Source: Pantoea conspicua (GTDB lineage: Bacteria; Pseudomonadota; Gammaproteobacteria; Enterobacterales; Enterobacteriaceae). From it: a stretch of 54,053 nt of DNA. Location: contig NZ_MLFN01000025.1 of NCBI RefSeq assembly GCF_002095315.1, forward strand, positions 1 to 54,053. Direction: 5' to 3'. This document shows positions 20,647 to 31,214 of this stretch, piece after piece. The notes beneath the pieces are model-generated. The model was not told where the DNA came from. It worked only from the letters and a program-made list of their open reading frames with translations, and did no database searches. The position numbers and the translations under genes were made by a program. Position 1 is the first letter of the stretch; the number at the start of each line of letters is the position of its first letter.

Positions 20647-20670
20647 TGCCGGACCAGTATCGGTCCGGCA
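20647..20670. other. Perfect hairpin downstream of maeA
   Basis: TGCCGGACC-AGTATC-GGTCCGGCA, a 9-bp perfect stem eight bases after the maeA stop. On the maeA strand it is followed by an A-rich tract rather than T, so it is not a standard intrinsic terminator. It may protect the 3' end of the maeA message. Confidence 0.6.
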
Positions 20671-20678
20671 GCGCACGA

Positions 20679-22376
20679 TTAGATCGAGGTACGGCGGTAA
20701 TGACGATATTGCGGCAGCCAGAAGTTGTTGGCAATTGCCTGTGACAGCACATCTTCGGAGGTGACGACAGCCACACCGGCCAGCTGTGCCGCTTTACCGA
20801 CTTCCATGGCAATGATTTTCGACACGCCCTGGATATCTTTGATTTCAGGCAGGACCGGACCTTCGCCATCGTTGACCAGCGGAGAGCAATCAGCCAGGGC
20901 ACGGCTGGCGGTCATCAGCATGGTATCCGTCACGCGGCTGGCGCCTGAGGCGATGACGCCCAGACCAATGCCCGGGAAGATATAGGAGTTATTACACTGG
21001 GCAATCGGGTAAGTTTTCCCGTTCCAGTTGACCGGCGAGAACGGGCTGCCAGTGGCGACCAGTGCCGCGCCGTCGGTCCAGGCGATAATGTCGGCTGGCG
21101 TCGCTTCAACGCGTGAGGTCGGGTTAGAGAGCGGCATGACGATCGGGCGTTTGCAGTGCTTGTGCATCTCGCGGATGATCTCTTCGGTGAACAGCCCTGG
21201 CTGACCCGACACCCCAATCAGAATATCCGGCCGGGCGTTGCGCACCACGTCGAGTAGCGAAATCGCGTCGCTGGTGACATCCCAGTGCTGGATATTTTCG
21301 CTTTTCTGCACCAGCTTGCTCTGGAAATCGAGCAGGTTAGGCAGCTTGTCGGTCAACAGACCAAAGCGATCCACCATCATGACCCGGCTGCGCGCTTCTT
21401 CATCGCTCAGGCCTTCCGATTTCATCTGAGCAATAATCTGTTCCGCGATACCACAACCGGCAGAACCGGCGCCCAGGAACACCACTTTCTGTTCGCACAG
21501 GCGGCTGCCGGCGGCGCGGCTGGCGGCGATCAGTGTCCCCACGGTGACCGCGGCGGTGCCCTGAATATCGTCGTTAAAGCAGCAGACTTCATCACGATAG
21601 CGGTTAAGCAGTGGCATGGCGTTCTTCTGGGCGAAATCTTCGAACTGCAACAGCACTTTCGGCCAGCGGCGCTTTACCGCCTGAATAAATTCGTTAACGA
21701 AGGCGTCGTACTCTTCGCCGGTAATACGGGGATGACGCCAGCCCATATAGAGCGGATCGTTCAGCAGCTGCTGGTTGTTGGTACCGACATCCAGCACCAC
21801 CGGCAGGGTATAGGCCGGGCTGATACCGCCACAGGCGGTGTAGAGCGACAGCTTACCGATTGGAATACCCATGCCGCCGATGCCCTGGTCGCCCAGGCCC
21901 AGAATGCGCTCTCCGTCCGTGACCACAATCACTTTCACGTTCTGTTTTGTGGCGTTCTGCAGCATATCTTCGATACGATCGCGGTTCGGGTAAGAGATGA
22001 AGACCCCGCGCGCCCGGCGATAGATTTCAGAGAAGTGTTCACAGGCAGCGCCGACGGTCGGGGTATAGATAATCGGCATCATCTCTTCGAGATGGTTATC
22101 CAGCAGGCGATAGAACAGCGTTTCGTTGGTGTCCTGGATGTTACGCAGGTAGACGTGCTTATCGTTATTGTTTTTGAAGTCCTGGAACTGACGCCAGGCA
22201 CGCTGCGCCTGCTCTTCAATTGACTCTACCGCTTCCGGCAGCAGGCCATTGAGATTAAATTCGTTGCGTTCGTCGATGCTAAAAGCACTGCCTTTGTTGA
22301 GCAGGGGAAATTCCAGCAAAATCGGGCCAGCGTAAGGGATGTAGAGCGGACGTTTACTTTCGTAGTCGAGTTCCAT
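20679..22376 (-). CDS. maeA: NAD-dependent malic enzyme
   Basis: Oxidative decarboxylation of malate to pyruvate and CO2 with NAD, a cytoplasmic anaplerotic-outflow step during growth on C4 acids. 565 residues, the same length as E. coli MaeA (SfcA). The malic enzyme signature [20 protein letters not shown] (about 170-190), [19 protein letters not shown] and the nucleotide motif [16 protein letters not shown] (about 310) are present, and [16 protein letters not shown] lies in the N-terminal domain. It is a single gene with its own 270-base upstream region. In E. coli maeA maps elsewhere, so its position between sanA and cdd is a difference in gene order. Confidence 0.97.
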   Translation of the reverse strand: MELDYESKRPLYIPYAGPILLEFPLLNKGSAFSIDERNEFNLNGLLPEAVESIEEQAQRAWRQFQDFKNNNDKHVYLRNIQDTNETLFYRLLDNHLEEMMPIIYTPTVGAACEHFSEIYRRARGVFISYPNRDRIEDMLQNATKQNVKVIVVTDGERILGLGDQGIGGMGIPIGKLSLYTACGGISPAYTLPVVLDVGTNNQQLLNDPLYMGWRHPRITGEEYDAFVNEFIQAVKRRWPKVLLQFEDFAQKNAMPLLNRYRDEVCCFNDDIQGTAAVTVGTLIAASRAAGSRLCEQKVVFLGAGSAGCGIAEQIIAQMKSEGLSDEEARSRVMMVDRFGLLTDKLPNLLDFQSKLVQKSENIQHWDVTSDAISLLDVVRNARPDILIGVSGQPGLFTEEIIREMHKHCKRPIVMPLSNPTSRVEATPADIIAWTDGAALVATGSPFSPVNWNGKTYPIAQCNNSYIFPGIGLGVIASGASRVTDTMLMTASRALADCSPLVNDGEGPVLPEIKDIQGVSKIIAMEVGKAAQLAGVAVVTSEDVLSQAIANNFWLPQYRHYRRTSI

Positions 22377-22646
22377 GCAGTGATGCTCCGGTTGCAGTGT
22401 TGTCTGGCGTCACGCCGGAAAGGTAGCGCCAGTTTACTTACCCGTTATAGCTCAGGCTGCAGGAGCAGTGCAGCGGCCGAGTCTCCGCTGCGAATCATTC
22501 ACGTACCTGCTGCTATCCTGCAACCCGAATTATTCAGAGTAATTTGTCATGACGTGAATTCTGGCGCCAGATCCTATGAAATTTCCCACAGAAGTACAGC
22601 ATTTGTTCATATAAGCTGACAAAACTGTGGCCTTTCTGACAGCCGG

Positions 22647-23537
22647 TTATGCTTTGTGCAACCTGACTGCCAGCAGCTCATTGCAACCAAAGGTCTGTAA
22701 TGTCGCCTGCGTGGCGGCAAACTGGCTCAGCGTGGCATTTTCGACTTCTGCCAGCACCGCTCTTTTTATCTGGCTGCTGTCTCCGCCCTGCATATTCAGC
22801 AGCACCAGCGCGGCCTGCAACGGCGGAAAGCTGGGGTTAAACGCCGCATTCTCAGCATAGCGACCGGTCACAATGGTGCCGGATTCGGTTTCCAGCGCCA
22901 CGCCGCTATGCGACTGGCTGTAGGGCGCATGACTGGCATTGGCCGCCGCAACCGCAGCCTGCACCAGCGGATCGCCGTCAGCACGATAGCCGTGGTCGAC
23001 CGCATCCATCAGCAGGGTGGTGATGTCGAGATCGCGCGGGCCAAAAGCATCAGGCAGGTAATCCGCCAGGGTACTGATGGCGCGTTGCGGCAGCGAAATA
23101 CGAATCTCTGTGCCGCTATTGAGTTCATTCATAAACTGACGGCAGTGACCGCACGGCGTGTAGTTGACCGTGATGGTATCCAGCTGGCGTTCGCCGCGTA
23201 GCCAGGCGTGGGTAATTGCACTCTGCTCAGCGTGTACCGTCTGTTGCAGCGGCGTGCCGGTAAACTCCATGTTGGCACCAAAGTACCAGGTACCGCTAAC
23301 GCCACGGGCGATGGCACCGACGTTAAAGTGTGACACCGTTGCTACGGCACAGGCGGCTGCCAGCGGCAGTAAAGCCAGTGCCAGCGCATCGGCGTCCATC
23401 TGGGTCTGGTGCTGCAGCGACGCGACCTGGTCGGCGCTCAGCACTGCCTGGAAATCTGGTGCGTCCAGCAGCGGAGCCAGCGCCGTTTGCAGAGTTGACG
23501 GCAACGCCTCGAAGGCGGAGAGAAAACGTGAATGCAT
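22647..23537 (-). CDS. cdd: Cytidine deaminase
   Basis: Hydrolytic deamination of cytidine and deoxycytidine to uridine forms, pyrimidine salvage, cytoplasmic homodimer. 296 residues (E. coli 294), the long two-domain form. The N-terminal catalytic domain has [11 protein letters not shown] (His/Glu at about 102-104) and [11 protein letters not shown] (zinc cysteines about 129 and 132); the C-terminal half is the degenerate second deaminase fold. In E. coli cdd is controlled by CytR and CRP. It is followed downstream by maeA, while yohJ-yohK lie upstream on the same strand as in E. coli. Confidence 0.97.
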   Translation of the reverse strand: MHSRFLSAFEALPSTLQTALAPLLDAPDFQAVLSADQVASLQHQTQMDADALALALLPLAAACAVATVSHFNVGAIARGVSGTWYFGANMEFTGTPLQQTVHAEQSAITHAWLRGERQLDTITVNYTPCGHCRQFMNELNSGTEIRISLPQRAISTLADYLPDAFGPRDLDITTLLMDAVDHGYRADGDPLVQAAVAAANASHAPYSQSHSGVALETESGTIVTGRYAENAAFNPSFPPLQAALVLLNMQGGDSSQIKRAVLAEVENATLSQFAATQATLQTFGCNELLAVRLHKA

Positions 23538-23657
23538 GAGAGCCTCATTAAATTCAGCAGGGCGATATGCCAGTCACCGGTTTATATGTGATCCACGTCG
23601 CTCTGACAATGCAACCTGCGTTGCATGTTTCAACTTTGCGAGATCTCTCGCAAAGTT

Positions 23658-24350
23658 TTAGCCAAACCAGAGCAGCAGAACCGGAAAAATAATCGGGGCA
23701 AGCAGGGAGGTAATAATGCCGCAGATCACCAGCGCCAGTGAGCTGAATGCCCCTTCCTGATAATCGAGCTCCGCGGCGCGGGCGGTGCCAAGGGCGTGAG
23801 AGGCGTTGCCGATCGCCAGACCGCGCGCCGCTTTAGATTTGACGCCAAGCAGATTCAGCAGCATATGACCAAACACCGCGCCCAGCACGCCAGCGATCAG
23901 CACGCAGATCGCGCTGATCGCCGGAATCCCGTGCAGCGAACCAGCCACCGCCATCGCTATCGGCGTGGTCACCGACTTGGGAATGATCGTGGCGGCGATT
24001 TCCGGCGTAGCGCCCAGCCACAGAGCGATGGCGGTACCCGATACCATCGCCGTCAGGCTGCCAATAAAGCAGACGCCAATGATCGACTTCCAGCGGGCGC
24101 GAATCTGATGCATCTGCTCATACAGCGGCAGCGCCAGCGCCACCACCGCCGGTTGCAACAGCTGATTGAGAATCTGACTGCCAGCAAAATAGCGCGAGTA
24201 GGGCAGCTGCAATAGCAGCAGAATTGGGATGATAATCGCCATCGCCACCAGCAGCGGATTGAGCAGCGAGATTTTCAGAGTCAGCGCCAGCTTGCGCGCC
24301 AGAAAGAATGCCGCCAGCGTCAGCGGCAGCGACCACCAGATATCACTCAT
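23658..24350 (-). CDS. yohK: CidB/LrgB family membrane protein YohK
   Basis: 230-residue inner-membrane protein with six to eight hydrophobic helices, family LrgB/CidB. Typical stretches are [40 protein letters not shown] (about 125-144) and [20 protein letters not shown]. The family partners with CidA/LrgA-like proteins and is discussed as a holin/antiholin-like or small-metabolite export system; the enterobacterial role is not settled. Its start overlaps the end of yohJ by eight bases, indicating translational coupling. It is 120 bases upstream of cdd. Confidence 0.93.
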   Translation of the reverse strand: MSDIWWSLPLTLAAFFLARKLALTLKISLLNPLLVAMAIIIPILLLLQLPYSRYFAGSQILNQLLQPAVVALALPLYEQMHQIRARWKSIIGVCFIGSLTAMVSGTAIALWLGATPEIAATIIPKSVTTPIAMAVAGSLHGIPAISAICVLIAGVLGAVFGHMLLNLLGVKSKAARGLAIGNASHALGTARAAELDYQEGAFSSLALVICGIITSLLAPIIFPVLLLWFG

Positions 24351-24735
24351 CCTCTGACTCCTTCACCGGGCGGCGGCTATGGAGCTGGTGAGCGCTGACG
24401 CCGACCACTGCCAGCACCACAAAGGTACTGACGATGCAGGAGATGACGATCGGACCAAACTGGGCGCTGAGAATATCGGTGTGGCTCATCACGCCGACGC
24501 TGATCGGCACAAACAGCAGCGCCATGTAACGAATGATCAGGTGGCAGCCCGGTTTTACCCAGCTTACCGGCAGGATTTGTGATGCCAGTAGGGCGAACAG
24601 GATCAGCATCCCGAGAATACTGCCGGGAATGGTGATGGGCAGCAGCGAGGCGATGCCGTTGCCACTGTATAAGCAGAGATAAATAATGATAAAGGCACGT
24701 AGGTAGCGCCCGCAGACAGACAGCACGGTGAGCAT
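24343..24735 (-). CDS. yohJ: CidA/LrgA family membrane protein YohJ
   Basis: 130-residue small membrane protein with four hydrophobic helices, LrgA/CidA family (E. coli YohJ 132). The conserved segment [20 protein letters not shown] (about 29-48) and [16 protein letters not shown] (about 68-83) identify it. It is the first gene of the yohJ-yohK pair and probably acts with YohK in the inner membrane. The ATG at 24735 has AGGAGCC upstream. No regulator gene of the CidR type is adjacent. Confidence 0.92.
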   Translation of the reverse strand: MLTVLSVCGRYLRAFIIIYLCLYSGNGIASLLPITIPGSILGMLILFALLASQILPVSWVKPGCHLIIRYMALLFVPISVGVMSHTDILSAQFGPIVISCIVSTFVVLAVVGVSAHQLHSRRPVKESEDE

Positions 24736-24895
24736 GACAGGCTCCTGTTTTCACTGAGCTTCATCATACGCATTAACCGCTTAGCGTGCTAGCGATCACA
24801 TAACAGGCGGCAGGCAGACGATCGGTGGCGCAGCGTCGGAGATAAACGCGCGCAGTGTGGGAACGAGGGCGGAGGAAAAAGAGGAGGGGAGAAAC

Positions 24896-24935
24896 GATCT
24901 TCCCCTGCTGCGGTCTCCAGCAGCAAAGGAAGATC
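24896..24935 (-). terminator. Long hairpin downstream of metG
   Basis: GATCTTCC (24896-24903) pairs with GGAAGATC (24928-24935), with an inner CTGCTG/CAGCAG pairing. It begins 12 bases after the metG stop. On the metG strand it is followed by a pyrimidine-rich tract rather than a clean T-run, so termination is likely but not certain. Confidence 0.6.
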
Positions 24936-24946
24936 ATCGGTGGCGG

Positions 24947-26979
24947 TTACTTAACCGGCATTCCCGGTACCGCACCGCTGTCTACCGACAGCACAAACAG
25001 ATCTTTGCCGCCAGGACCGGCTGACAGCACCATCCCTTCGGAGATGCCAAAGCGCATTTTACGCGGTGCCAGGTTAGCCACGATGATGGTCATCTTGCCG
25101 ACCAGCACCGACGGATCGGGATAGGCCGCGCGGATACCAGAGAAGATCTGACGCTTCTCGCCACCCAGATCGAGTTGCAGACGCAGCAGCTTATCCGAAC
25201 CCTCAACCAGCTCCGCCTGCTCAATCAGCGCCACCCGCATATCGACTTTGGCAAAATCGTCGATGGTGATGGTGTCACCCACCGGCGCATCCGCCAGCGG
25301 ACCGCTGACCGCCGGCGTGCTGGCCGCGGCGGCATCTTCTTTCGACGCCTCAATCAGCCCCTCGACCTTCGCCATTTCAATCCGGCTGTAGAGCGCTTTA
25401 AACGGCGCGACCTGGTGATCCAGCAGTGGCTGCGGGATCGCATCCCAGCTCAGTTCGCAATTAAGGAAGCCTTCTGCCCGCGCACTCAGCGACGGCAGCA
25501 CCGGCTTCAGCCAGGTCATCAGCACGCGGAACAGGTTAATCCCCATCGAGCAGATCGCCTGCAGATCGGCGTCACGGCCTTCCTGCTTCGCCACCACCAC
25601 GGTGCCTGCTCATCCACATAGCGGTTCGCCAGATCGGCCAGCGCCATGATTTCACGGATGGCACGGCTGTACTCGCGGCTCGCCCAGGCTTCACCGATCT
25701 TCTCTGACGCATCCACAAAGGTCTGATAGAGCGCCGGGTCGGCCAGTTCAGCCGCCAGCTTGCCGTCAAAGCGTTTGGTGATGAAGCCTGCATTACGTGA
25801 TGCCAGGTTAACCACTTTATTCACAATGTCAGCATTCACCCGCTGAACGAAATCTTCCAGATTCAGGTCGATGTCATCGATGCGTGAGGAGAGCTTGGCT
25901 GCGTAATAGTAACGCAGGCTGTCGGCATCCAGATGCTGCAGCCAGGTACTGGCTTTAATGAAGGTGCCACGTGATTTCGACATCTTGGCACCGTTCACCG
26001 TTACATAACCGTGGACAAACAGGTTGTTCGGTTTGCGGAAGTCGCTGCCTTCCAGCATTGCCGGCCAGAACAGGCTGTGGAAGTAGACGATATCCTTACC
26101 GATAAAGTGATAGAGCTCGGTGGTGGAGTCTTTGCGCCAGAACTCGTCAAAGTCGATGTCACCACGCTTGTCACACAGGTTCTTAAACGAGCCCATGTAG
26201 CCGATGGGCGCATCCAGCCAGACATAGAAATATTTGCCTGGCGCATCCGGGATCTCGAAACCGAAATAGGGCGCATCACGTGAGATATCCCACTGTTGCA
26301 GACCCGATTCGAACCACTCCTGCATCTTGTTGGCGACCTGATCCTGCAACGCACCGGAGCGGGTCCAGGCCTGCAGCATGGCGCTGAACGACGGCAGATC
26401 AAAGAAGAAGTGTTCAGAGTCGCGCAGCACCGGCGTCGCACCAGAGACCACCGACTTCGGATCAATCAGTTCGGTCGGGCTGTAGGTCGCACCGCAGACT
26501 TCACAGTTATCACCATACTGATCGGCGGATTTACATTTCGGGCAGGTACCTTTGACAAAACGGTCCGGCAGGAACATCCCTTTTTCCGGATCGTAGAGCT
26601 GAGAAATGGTGCGGTTCTTAATGAAACCGTTCTCTTTCAGGCGGCCGTAAATCAGCGCCGAGAGCTGGCGGTTCTCGTCACCGTGCGTTGAGTGATAGTT
26701 ATCATAGCTGACGTTGAAACCGGCAAAATCCGCTTCGTGCTCCTGTTTCATTTCAGCAATCATCTGCTCCGGCGCGATGCCAAGCTGCTGCGCTTTCAGC
26801 ATAATCGGCGTGCCGTGCGCGTCATCGGCGCAGATGAAGTAAACCTGATTGCCACGCATTCGCTGGTAACGCACCCAAATGTCTGCCTGAATATGCTCGA
26901 GCATGTGGCCGAGATGGATTGATCCGTTCGCGTAAGGCAGCGCGCAGGTTACCAGAATTTTTTTAGCGACTTGAGTCAT
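24947..26979 (-). CDS. metG: Methionine-tRNA ligase, frameshifted
   Basis: Essential class I aminoacyl-tRNA synthetase that charges tRNA-Met in the cytoplasm. The HIGH-type motif is in [17 protein letters not shown] (about 15-31), the zinc knuckle cysteines in [18 protein letters not shown] (about 146-163), and KMSKS in [12 protein letters not shown] (about 333). The C-terminal tRNA-binding dimerisation domain begins near [16 protein letters not shown]. The frame breaks at 25597-25598: one strand frame reads [11 protein letters not shown] and ends, the other reads [19 protein letters not shown]. One missing base in a GGG run (TGGGTGG seen as TGGTGG) accounts for it. With it restored the length is 677 residues, equal to E. 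coli. Because the gene is essential, this break is almost certainly not real. Confidence 0.95.
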
Positions 26980-27156
26980 AGTTTGCGTAGCTTTCTGTTG
27001 ATTGAAAAAACGGGCTTAGATGGTAACCGAAGGCTCCGCTGGCGTAAACACAAGGGATTCGCCATCGCCAGTCGCCGCGAAACCCTGGGCATCTGATATC
27101 ATTGAGAGGACATCGCTGAAGCACAGCGTAAGAACAGCAGAAAAAAGGAGTGGGGG

Positions 27157-28268
27157 ATGACAGCACAATCCCGGGAACCGCATACGCCTGAAGCCCTGCG
27201 CGCCATCGTGGTCGGCGTACTGAGAGGCTTTGAGCATCCAACGCTTCAACAGAATCTCACCGCGCTGAAAGCGTTGCATCACGTGGCGCAGCTCGACGGT
27301 AAACTGCATATCGAACTGATCATGCCGTTTGCCTGGGCCAGCGCCTTTGAAGAACTGAAAGCAGAGACCAGCGCCGAGCTGCTGCGCCTGACCGGCACCC
27401 GCGCGATTGACTGGCGTTTAAGCATGATATCGCCACCCTGAAACGGGTGAAAAATCAGCCGGGCGTCAATGGCGTGAAGAATATTATCGCCGTCAGCTCC
27501 GGCAAAGGTGGCGTGGGAAAATCCAGCACCGCGGTTAATATGGCGCTGGCGCTGGCCGCCGAAGGCGCGCGTGTCGGCATCCTCGACGCCGATATTTACG
27601 GCCCGTCGGTGCCGAATATGCTCGGCACCGAACATGAGCGGCCCACTTCGCCCGATGGGACCCATATGGCACCGATTATGGCGCACGGGCTGGCCACTAA
27701 CTCGATCGGCTATCTGGTGACGGACGATAATGCGATGGTGTGGCGCGGCCCGATGGCCAGCAAAGCGCTGATGCAGTTGCTCAACGAAACCCTGTGGCCG
27801 GAGCTCGATTATCTGGTGCTGGATATGCCGCCAGGCACCGGTGATATTCAGCTGACGCTGGCGCAGAATGTCCCGGTGACCGGCGCGCTGGTGGTCACCA
27901 CGCCGCAGGACATCGCGCTGATCGACGCCCGCAAAGGCATCGTGATGTTTGAGAAAGTCAGTGTGCCGGTGCTGGGCGTGGTAGAGAACATGAGCCTGCA
28001 CATCTGCAGCCAGTGTGGCTTCCACGAACCGATCTTCGGGACCGGTGGGGCACAAAAACTGGTGGCCGATTACCAGACTCAGCTACTGGCCCAGTTACCG
28101 CTGCACATTAACCTGCGTGAAGATCTCGATGAAGGCCAGCCGACGGTGATTCGCCGGCCGGAGAGTGAATTCACTGCGCTCTACCGCCAGCTTGCCGGAC
28201 GGGTCGCCGCCCAGCTTTACTGGCAGGGCGAGGTGATCCCTGGCGATATCGCGTTCCGCGCGCTCTAA
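27157..28268 (+). CDS. mrp: Iron-sulfur cluster carrier protein Mrp/ApbC, frameshifted
   Basis: P-loop ATPase that carries and transfers Fe-S clusters. The N-terminal DUF59/MIP18-like domain covers about residues 1-90; the ParA-like domain has the deviant Walker A SSGKGGVGKSS and the switch DADIYGPSVPNM. A CxxC pair for the bridging cluster is in HICSQCGFHEPIFG near residue 290. The frame breaks at 27423: ...WRLSMISPP stops, while the following frame continues from HDIATLKRVKNQPGVNG. One missing C (AGCCATGAT read as AGCATGAT) explains it. The restored protein has about 370 residues, matching E. coli. It is transcribed divergently from metG, as in E. coli, and the ATG has a GGAG ribosome site. 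Confidence 0.94.
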
Positions 28269-28720
28269 GCCCGGGCCGACCCGCTGGTGTATTCAGATGC
28301 CAGCGGGTAGTGCATCAATACATAGCCTCCCTGTTCCCCTTCGCCCTGTGAAATCATCTTCCAGCCATGTTTCAGGTAAAAGGCCTGCGCCGCTTTGTTC
28401 ATCGACAAACACTTCAGCGCGCCGGTCGAGGTGAAGCGCGCCTGAACCGCTTCCAGCAACGCGCTGCCTGCACCGCGACCCTGCCAGTCAGGCGCGACAT
28501 AGAGGCTGTGCAGGAAATTGTCGTTCTCCAGCAGGCCGGCAAAGCCAACCCGCTGACCATCGCTCTCAGCCACCAGCACGGTTTCACCCAGGATCACACT
28601 ATCAAAGTCTTCCAGCTGCCAGTCGCTGCCATCCAGCCAGTGCCAGTTATGCCGACGCGACGCCAGAAACAGCGTACGCAAAAAAGGTCGATCGGCTTCA
28701 GTAAACGGACGAATCTCCAC
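28265..28720 (-). CDS. GNAT family N-acetyltransferase
   Basis: 151-residue acetyltransferase of the GCN5-related family. The acetyl-CoA binding motif A reads VAPDWQGRGAGSALLEAVQ (about 76-94) and motif B follows with ALKCLSMNKAAQAFYLKHGW (about 98-117), both classic. The substrate is unknown. Translation begins at a GTG (28720) with AGGGAG upstream. It converges on mrp, and the two stop codons overlap by four bases. Confidence 0.85.
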   Translation of the reverse strand: MEIRPFTEADRPFLRTLFLASRRHNWHWLDGSDWQLEDFDSVILGETVLVAESDGQRVGFAGLLENDNFLHSLYVAPDWQGRGAGSALLEAVQARFTSTGALKCLSMNKAAQAFYLKHGWKMISQGEGEQGGYVLMHYPLASEYTSGSARA

Positions 28721-28862
28721 AAGTCAGCTCCCTTTATCTCCGGTCTTACAAAGCTAGCAGCGATTGGCGGAAAAGATTTGAAAAAGATAAAGCGGGTTAA
28801 TTGCCTCGCCATTCGCTGTACACTGCCTCGCGGGCCAGAAAGCATCATGCTTTCTGCGTTTG

Positions 28863-28899
28863 ATAGCTTTCGTTTATTTAATTGATAACGACTGCTTAT
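28863..28899 (+). promoter_or_regulatory. Probable OxyR binding site upstream of ahpC
   Basis: ATAG-N7-TTAT-N7-ATAA-N7-TTAT: four tetramers with exact seven-base spacers, the OxyR architecture (ATAGnnnnnnnCTAT twice), with mismatches in some arms. It lies 58 bases before the ahpC start, the expected place for OxyR activation of this peroxide-response operon. Confidence 0.75.
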
Positions 28900-28957
28900 T
28901 AGATGTTGGCCCGAAAATTCTGTAACGTACATCACATAATTCAACGGAGGCCATCAG

Positions 28958-29521
28958 ATGTCTATTATCAATACCAAAATCAAGCCGTTTAAAAACGCAG
29001 CATTCAAAAACGGCGAGTTCATCGACGTAACCGAGAAAGACGTTGAAGGTAAATGGAGTGTGTTCTTCTTCTACCCGGCTGACTTCACCTTCGTTTGCCC
29101 GACCGAACTGGGTGACGTAGCCGATCACTACGAAGAATTCCAGAAACTGGGCGTAGATATCTACTCCGTTTCAACCGACACCCACTTTACCCACAAAGCC
29201 TGGCACGGTTCTTCAGACACCATCGCGAAGATTCAGTATGCGATGATCGGCGACCCGACTGGCGCGCTGACCCGCAACTTCGAAATCATGCGTGAAGCGG
29301 AAGGCCTGGCTGACCGTGGTACTTTCATCGTTGACCCGGAAGGTATCATCCAGGCGATCGAAATCACTGCGGAAGGCATTGGCCGTGACGCCTCTGACCT
29401 GCTGCGCAAAGTGAAAGCGGCACAGTATGTCGCCTCTCACCCAGGCGAAGTGTGCCCGGCGAAATGGAAAGAAGGTGATGCAACACTGGCTCCATCTCTG
29501 GATCTGGTTGGCAAAATCTAA
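28958..29521 (+). CDS. ahpC: Alkyl hydroperoxide reductase subunit C (peroxiredoxin)
   Basis: Typical 2-Cys peroxiredoxin, 187 residues as in E. coli, that reduces hydrogen peroxide and organic hydroperoxides in the cytoplasm as a decamer. The peroxidatic cysteine is in [12 protein letters not shown] (about Cys47) and the resolving cysteine in [11 protein letters not shown] (about Cys166). ATG 28958 has a strong GGAGG ribosome site. It is first in the ahpC-ahpF operon and appears OxyR-controlled. In E. coli ahpCF lies elsewhere on the chromosome, so its position beside mrp is a difference in layout. Confidence 0.98.
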   Translation: MSIINTKIKPFKNAAFKNGEFIDVTEKDVEGKWSVFFFYPADFTFVCPTELGDVADHYEEFQKLGVDIYSVSTDTHFTHKAWHGSSDTIAKIQYAMIGDPTGALTRNFEIMREAEGLADRGTFIVDPEGIIQAIEITAEGIGRDASDLLRKVKAAQYVASHPGEVCPAKWKEGDATLAPSLDLVGKI

Positions 29522-29550
29522 TCTCGCTTCGGCCTTTCGATCTTTCTCTC

Positions 29551-29577
29551 ATCGGGTGCCACGGCACCCGATTTTTT
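29551..29577 (+). terminator. Hairpin with T-run between ahpC and ahpF
   Basis: ATCGGGTGCC-AC-GGCACCCGAT is a perfect 10-bp inverted repeat followed by TTTTTT, 29 bases after ahpC. A terminator-like structure inside an operon suggests partial termination, giving more AhpC than AhpF, which fits their known ratio. The function here is inferred. Confidence 0.75.
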
Positions 29578-29592
29578 GACCAGGATATCACT

Positions 29593-31161
29593 ATGCTCGA
29601 CACAAATTTGAAAACTCAGCTCAAGGCCTACCTTGAGAAATTAACCAAACCTGTTGAGTTGATTGCCACTCTGGATGAGGGTGCCAAATCAACCGAGATC
29701 CGTGAGCTGTTGGTCGACATCGCGGGCTTGTCTGATAAGGTCAGCTTCCGCGAAGAGAACGATCGTCAGGTCCGTAAGCCGTCGTTTTTAATCACTAACC
29801 CAGGTTCCAACAGCGGCCCGCGTTTTGCCGGTTCGCCACTGGGTCACGAATTTACCTCACTGGTGCTGGCGCTGCTGCAGACCGGTGGGCATCCATCGAA
29901 AGAAGCGCAGAGCCTGCTGGATCAGGTTGCCGCGCTGGATGGCGATTTCCATTTCGAAACCTACTATTCGCTGTCATGCCATAACTGTCCTGACGTGGTG
30001 CAGGCGCTGAACCTGATGGCGGTGCTGAACCCGCGCATCAGCCATACCGCGATTGACGGTGGCCTGTTCCAGAATGAAATTCAGGAACGCAACGTGATGG
30101 GCGTGCCAGCGGTTTACCTCAACGGTAAAGAGTTTGGTCAGGGCCGCATGAGCCTGGCGGAGATTGTCAGCAAAGTGGACACCAACGCCGATAAACGCGC
30201 CGCTGAAGAGCTGAACAAGCGTGACGCCTATGACGTGCTGATTATCGGTAGCGGCCCGGCGGGTGCAGCAGCGGCAATCTATTCTGCCCGTAAAGGCATT
30301 CGTACCGGTCTGATGGGCGAGCGTTTCGGCGGCCAGGTGCTGGACACCGTTGATATCGAAAACTACATTTCTGTGCCGAAAACCGACGGGGCAAAACTGG
30401 CTGGTTCACTGCGCGCGCACGTCGATGATTACAATGTTGATGTGATTGAGAGCCAGAGCGCCATCAAACTGATCCCGGCAGCCGCTGTGGGTGGCCTGCA
30501 TGCGGTGGAAACCGCCTCGGGCGCGGTACTGAAATCACGCAGCATTATCCTGGCGACCGGCGCACGCTGGCGTAACATGGGTGTGCCGGGTGAAGAAGAG
30601 TATCGCACCAAAGGTGTCACCTACTGTCCGCACTGTGACGGCCCGCTGTTTAAAGGCAAGCGCACCGCAGTGATCGGCGGCGGTAACTCCGGCGTTGAAG
30701 CGGCGATTGACCTGGCTGGCATCGTTGAACACGTCACGCTGCTGGAATTTGCCGGTGAGATGCGTGCTGACAAGGTGCTGCAGGATAAACTGCGCAGCCT
30801 GAAAAACGTCGATGTGATCCTGAATGCCCAGACCACCGAAGTGAAAGGCGACGGCAGCAAGGTAACCGGTCTGCAGTATATCGACCGTACCAGCCAGACC
30901 ACTCACGAACTGCCGCTGTCCGGCATTTTCGTTCAGATCGGCCTGCTGCCTAATACCCCGTGGCTGGAAGGCGCCGTTGAGCGCAACAAAATGGGCGAGA
31001 TCATTATTGATGCCAAATGCGAAACCAGCCTGAAAGGCGTCTTCGCAGCCGGTGACTGCACCACGGTGCCGTACAAGCAGATCATCATCGCCAGCGGCGA
31101 AGGTGCAAAAGCCTCGCTCAGCGCCTTTGATTATCTGATTCGTACCAAATCGGCTGAATAA
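29593..31161 (+). CDS. ahpF: Alkyl hydroperoxide reductase subunit F
   Basis: NADH-dependent flavoprotein that recycles oxidised AhpC. 522 residues (E. coli 521). The N-terminal tandem thioredoxin-like domain carries SCHNCPD (cysteines about 129 and 132). The FAD domain starts at [19 protein letters not shown] (about 214), the redox-active CPHCDGPLF lies at about 346, the NADH-binding [18 protein letters not shown] at about 358, and the second FAD motif [10 protein letters not shown] near 478. It follows ahpC after 71 bases with a hairpin between. AGGATAT precedes the ATG. Confidence 0.98.
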   Translation: MLDTNLKTQLKAYLEKLTKPVELIATLDEGAKSTEIRELLVDIAGLSDKVSFREENDRQVRKPSFLITNPGSNSGPRFAGSPLGHEFTSLVLALLQTGGHPSKEAQSLLDQVAALDGDFHFETYYSLSCHNCPDVVQALNLMAVLNPRISHTAIDGGLFQNEIQERNVMGVPAVYLNGKEFGQGRMSLAEIVSKVDTNADKRAAEELNKRDAYDVLIIGSGPAGAAAAIYSARKGIRTGLMGERFGGQVLDTVDIENYISVPKTDGAKLAGSLRAHVDDYNVDVIESQSAIKLIPAAAVGGLHAVETASGAVLKSRSIILATGARWRNMGVPGEEEYRTKGVTYCPHCDGPLFKGKRTAVIGGGNSGVEAAIDLAGIVEHVTLLEFAGEMRADKVLQDKLRSLKNVDVILNAQTTEVKGDGSKVTGLQYIDRTSQTTHELPLSGIFVQIGLLPNTPWLEGAVERNKMGEIIIDAKCETSLKGVFAAGDCTTVPYKQIIIASGEGAKASLSAFDYLIRTKSAE

Positions 31162-31182
31162 GTTTTGCGATAGCCACGCAAT

Positions 31183-31214
31183 AGCCCCTCGACAGATGTT
31201 GAGGGGCTTTTTTT
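31183..31214 (+). terminator. ahpCF operon terminator
   Basis: AGCCCCTC and GAGGGGCT form an 8-bp stem with a 10-base loop, followed by seven T. It lies 22 bases after ahpF. It also overlaps the end of the convergent carrier gene and may act in both directions. Confidence 0.9.

Noticed and set aside
25519..25600. Programmed ribosomal frameshift in metG (and the other split genes)
   Set aside because: No slippery heptamer with downstream structure is seen at these sites. The same genes are single-frame in relatives, and seven unrelated genes show the same one-base loss.
27279..28055. 258-codon minus-strand frame opposite mrp
   Set aside because: Antisense to conserved P-loop ATPase sequence; no ribosome site and no recognisable protein.
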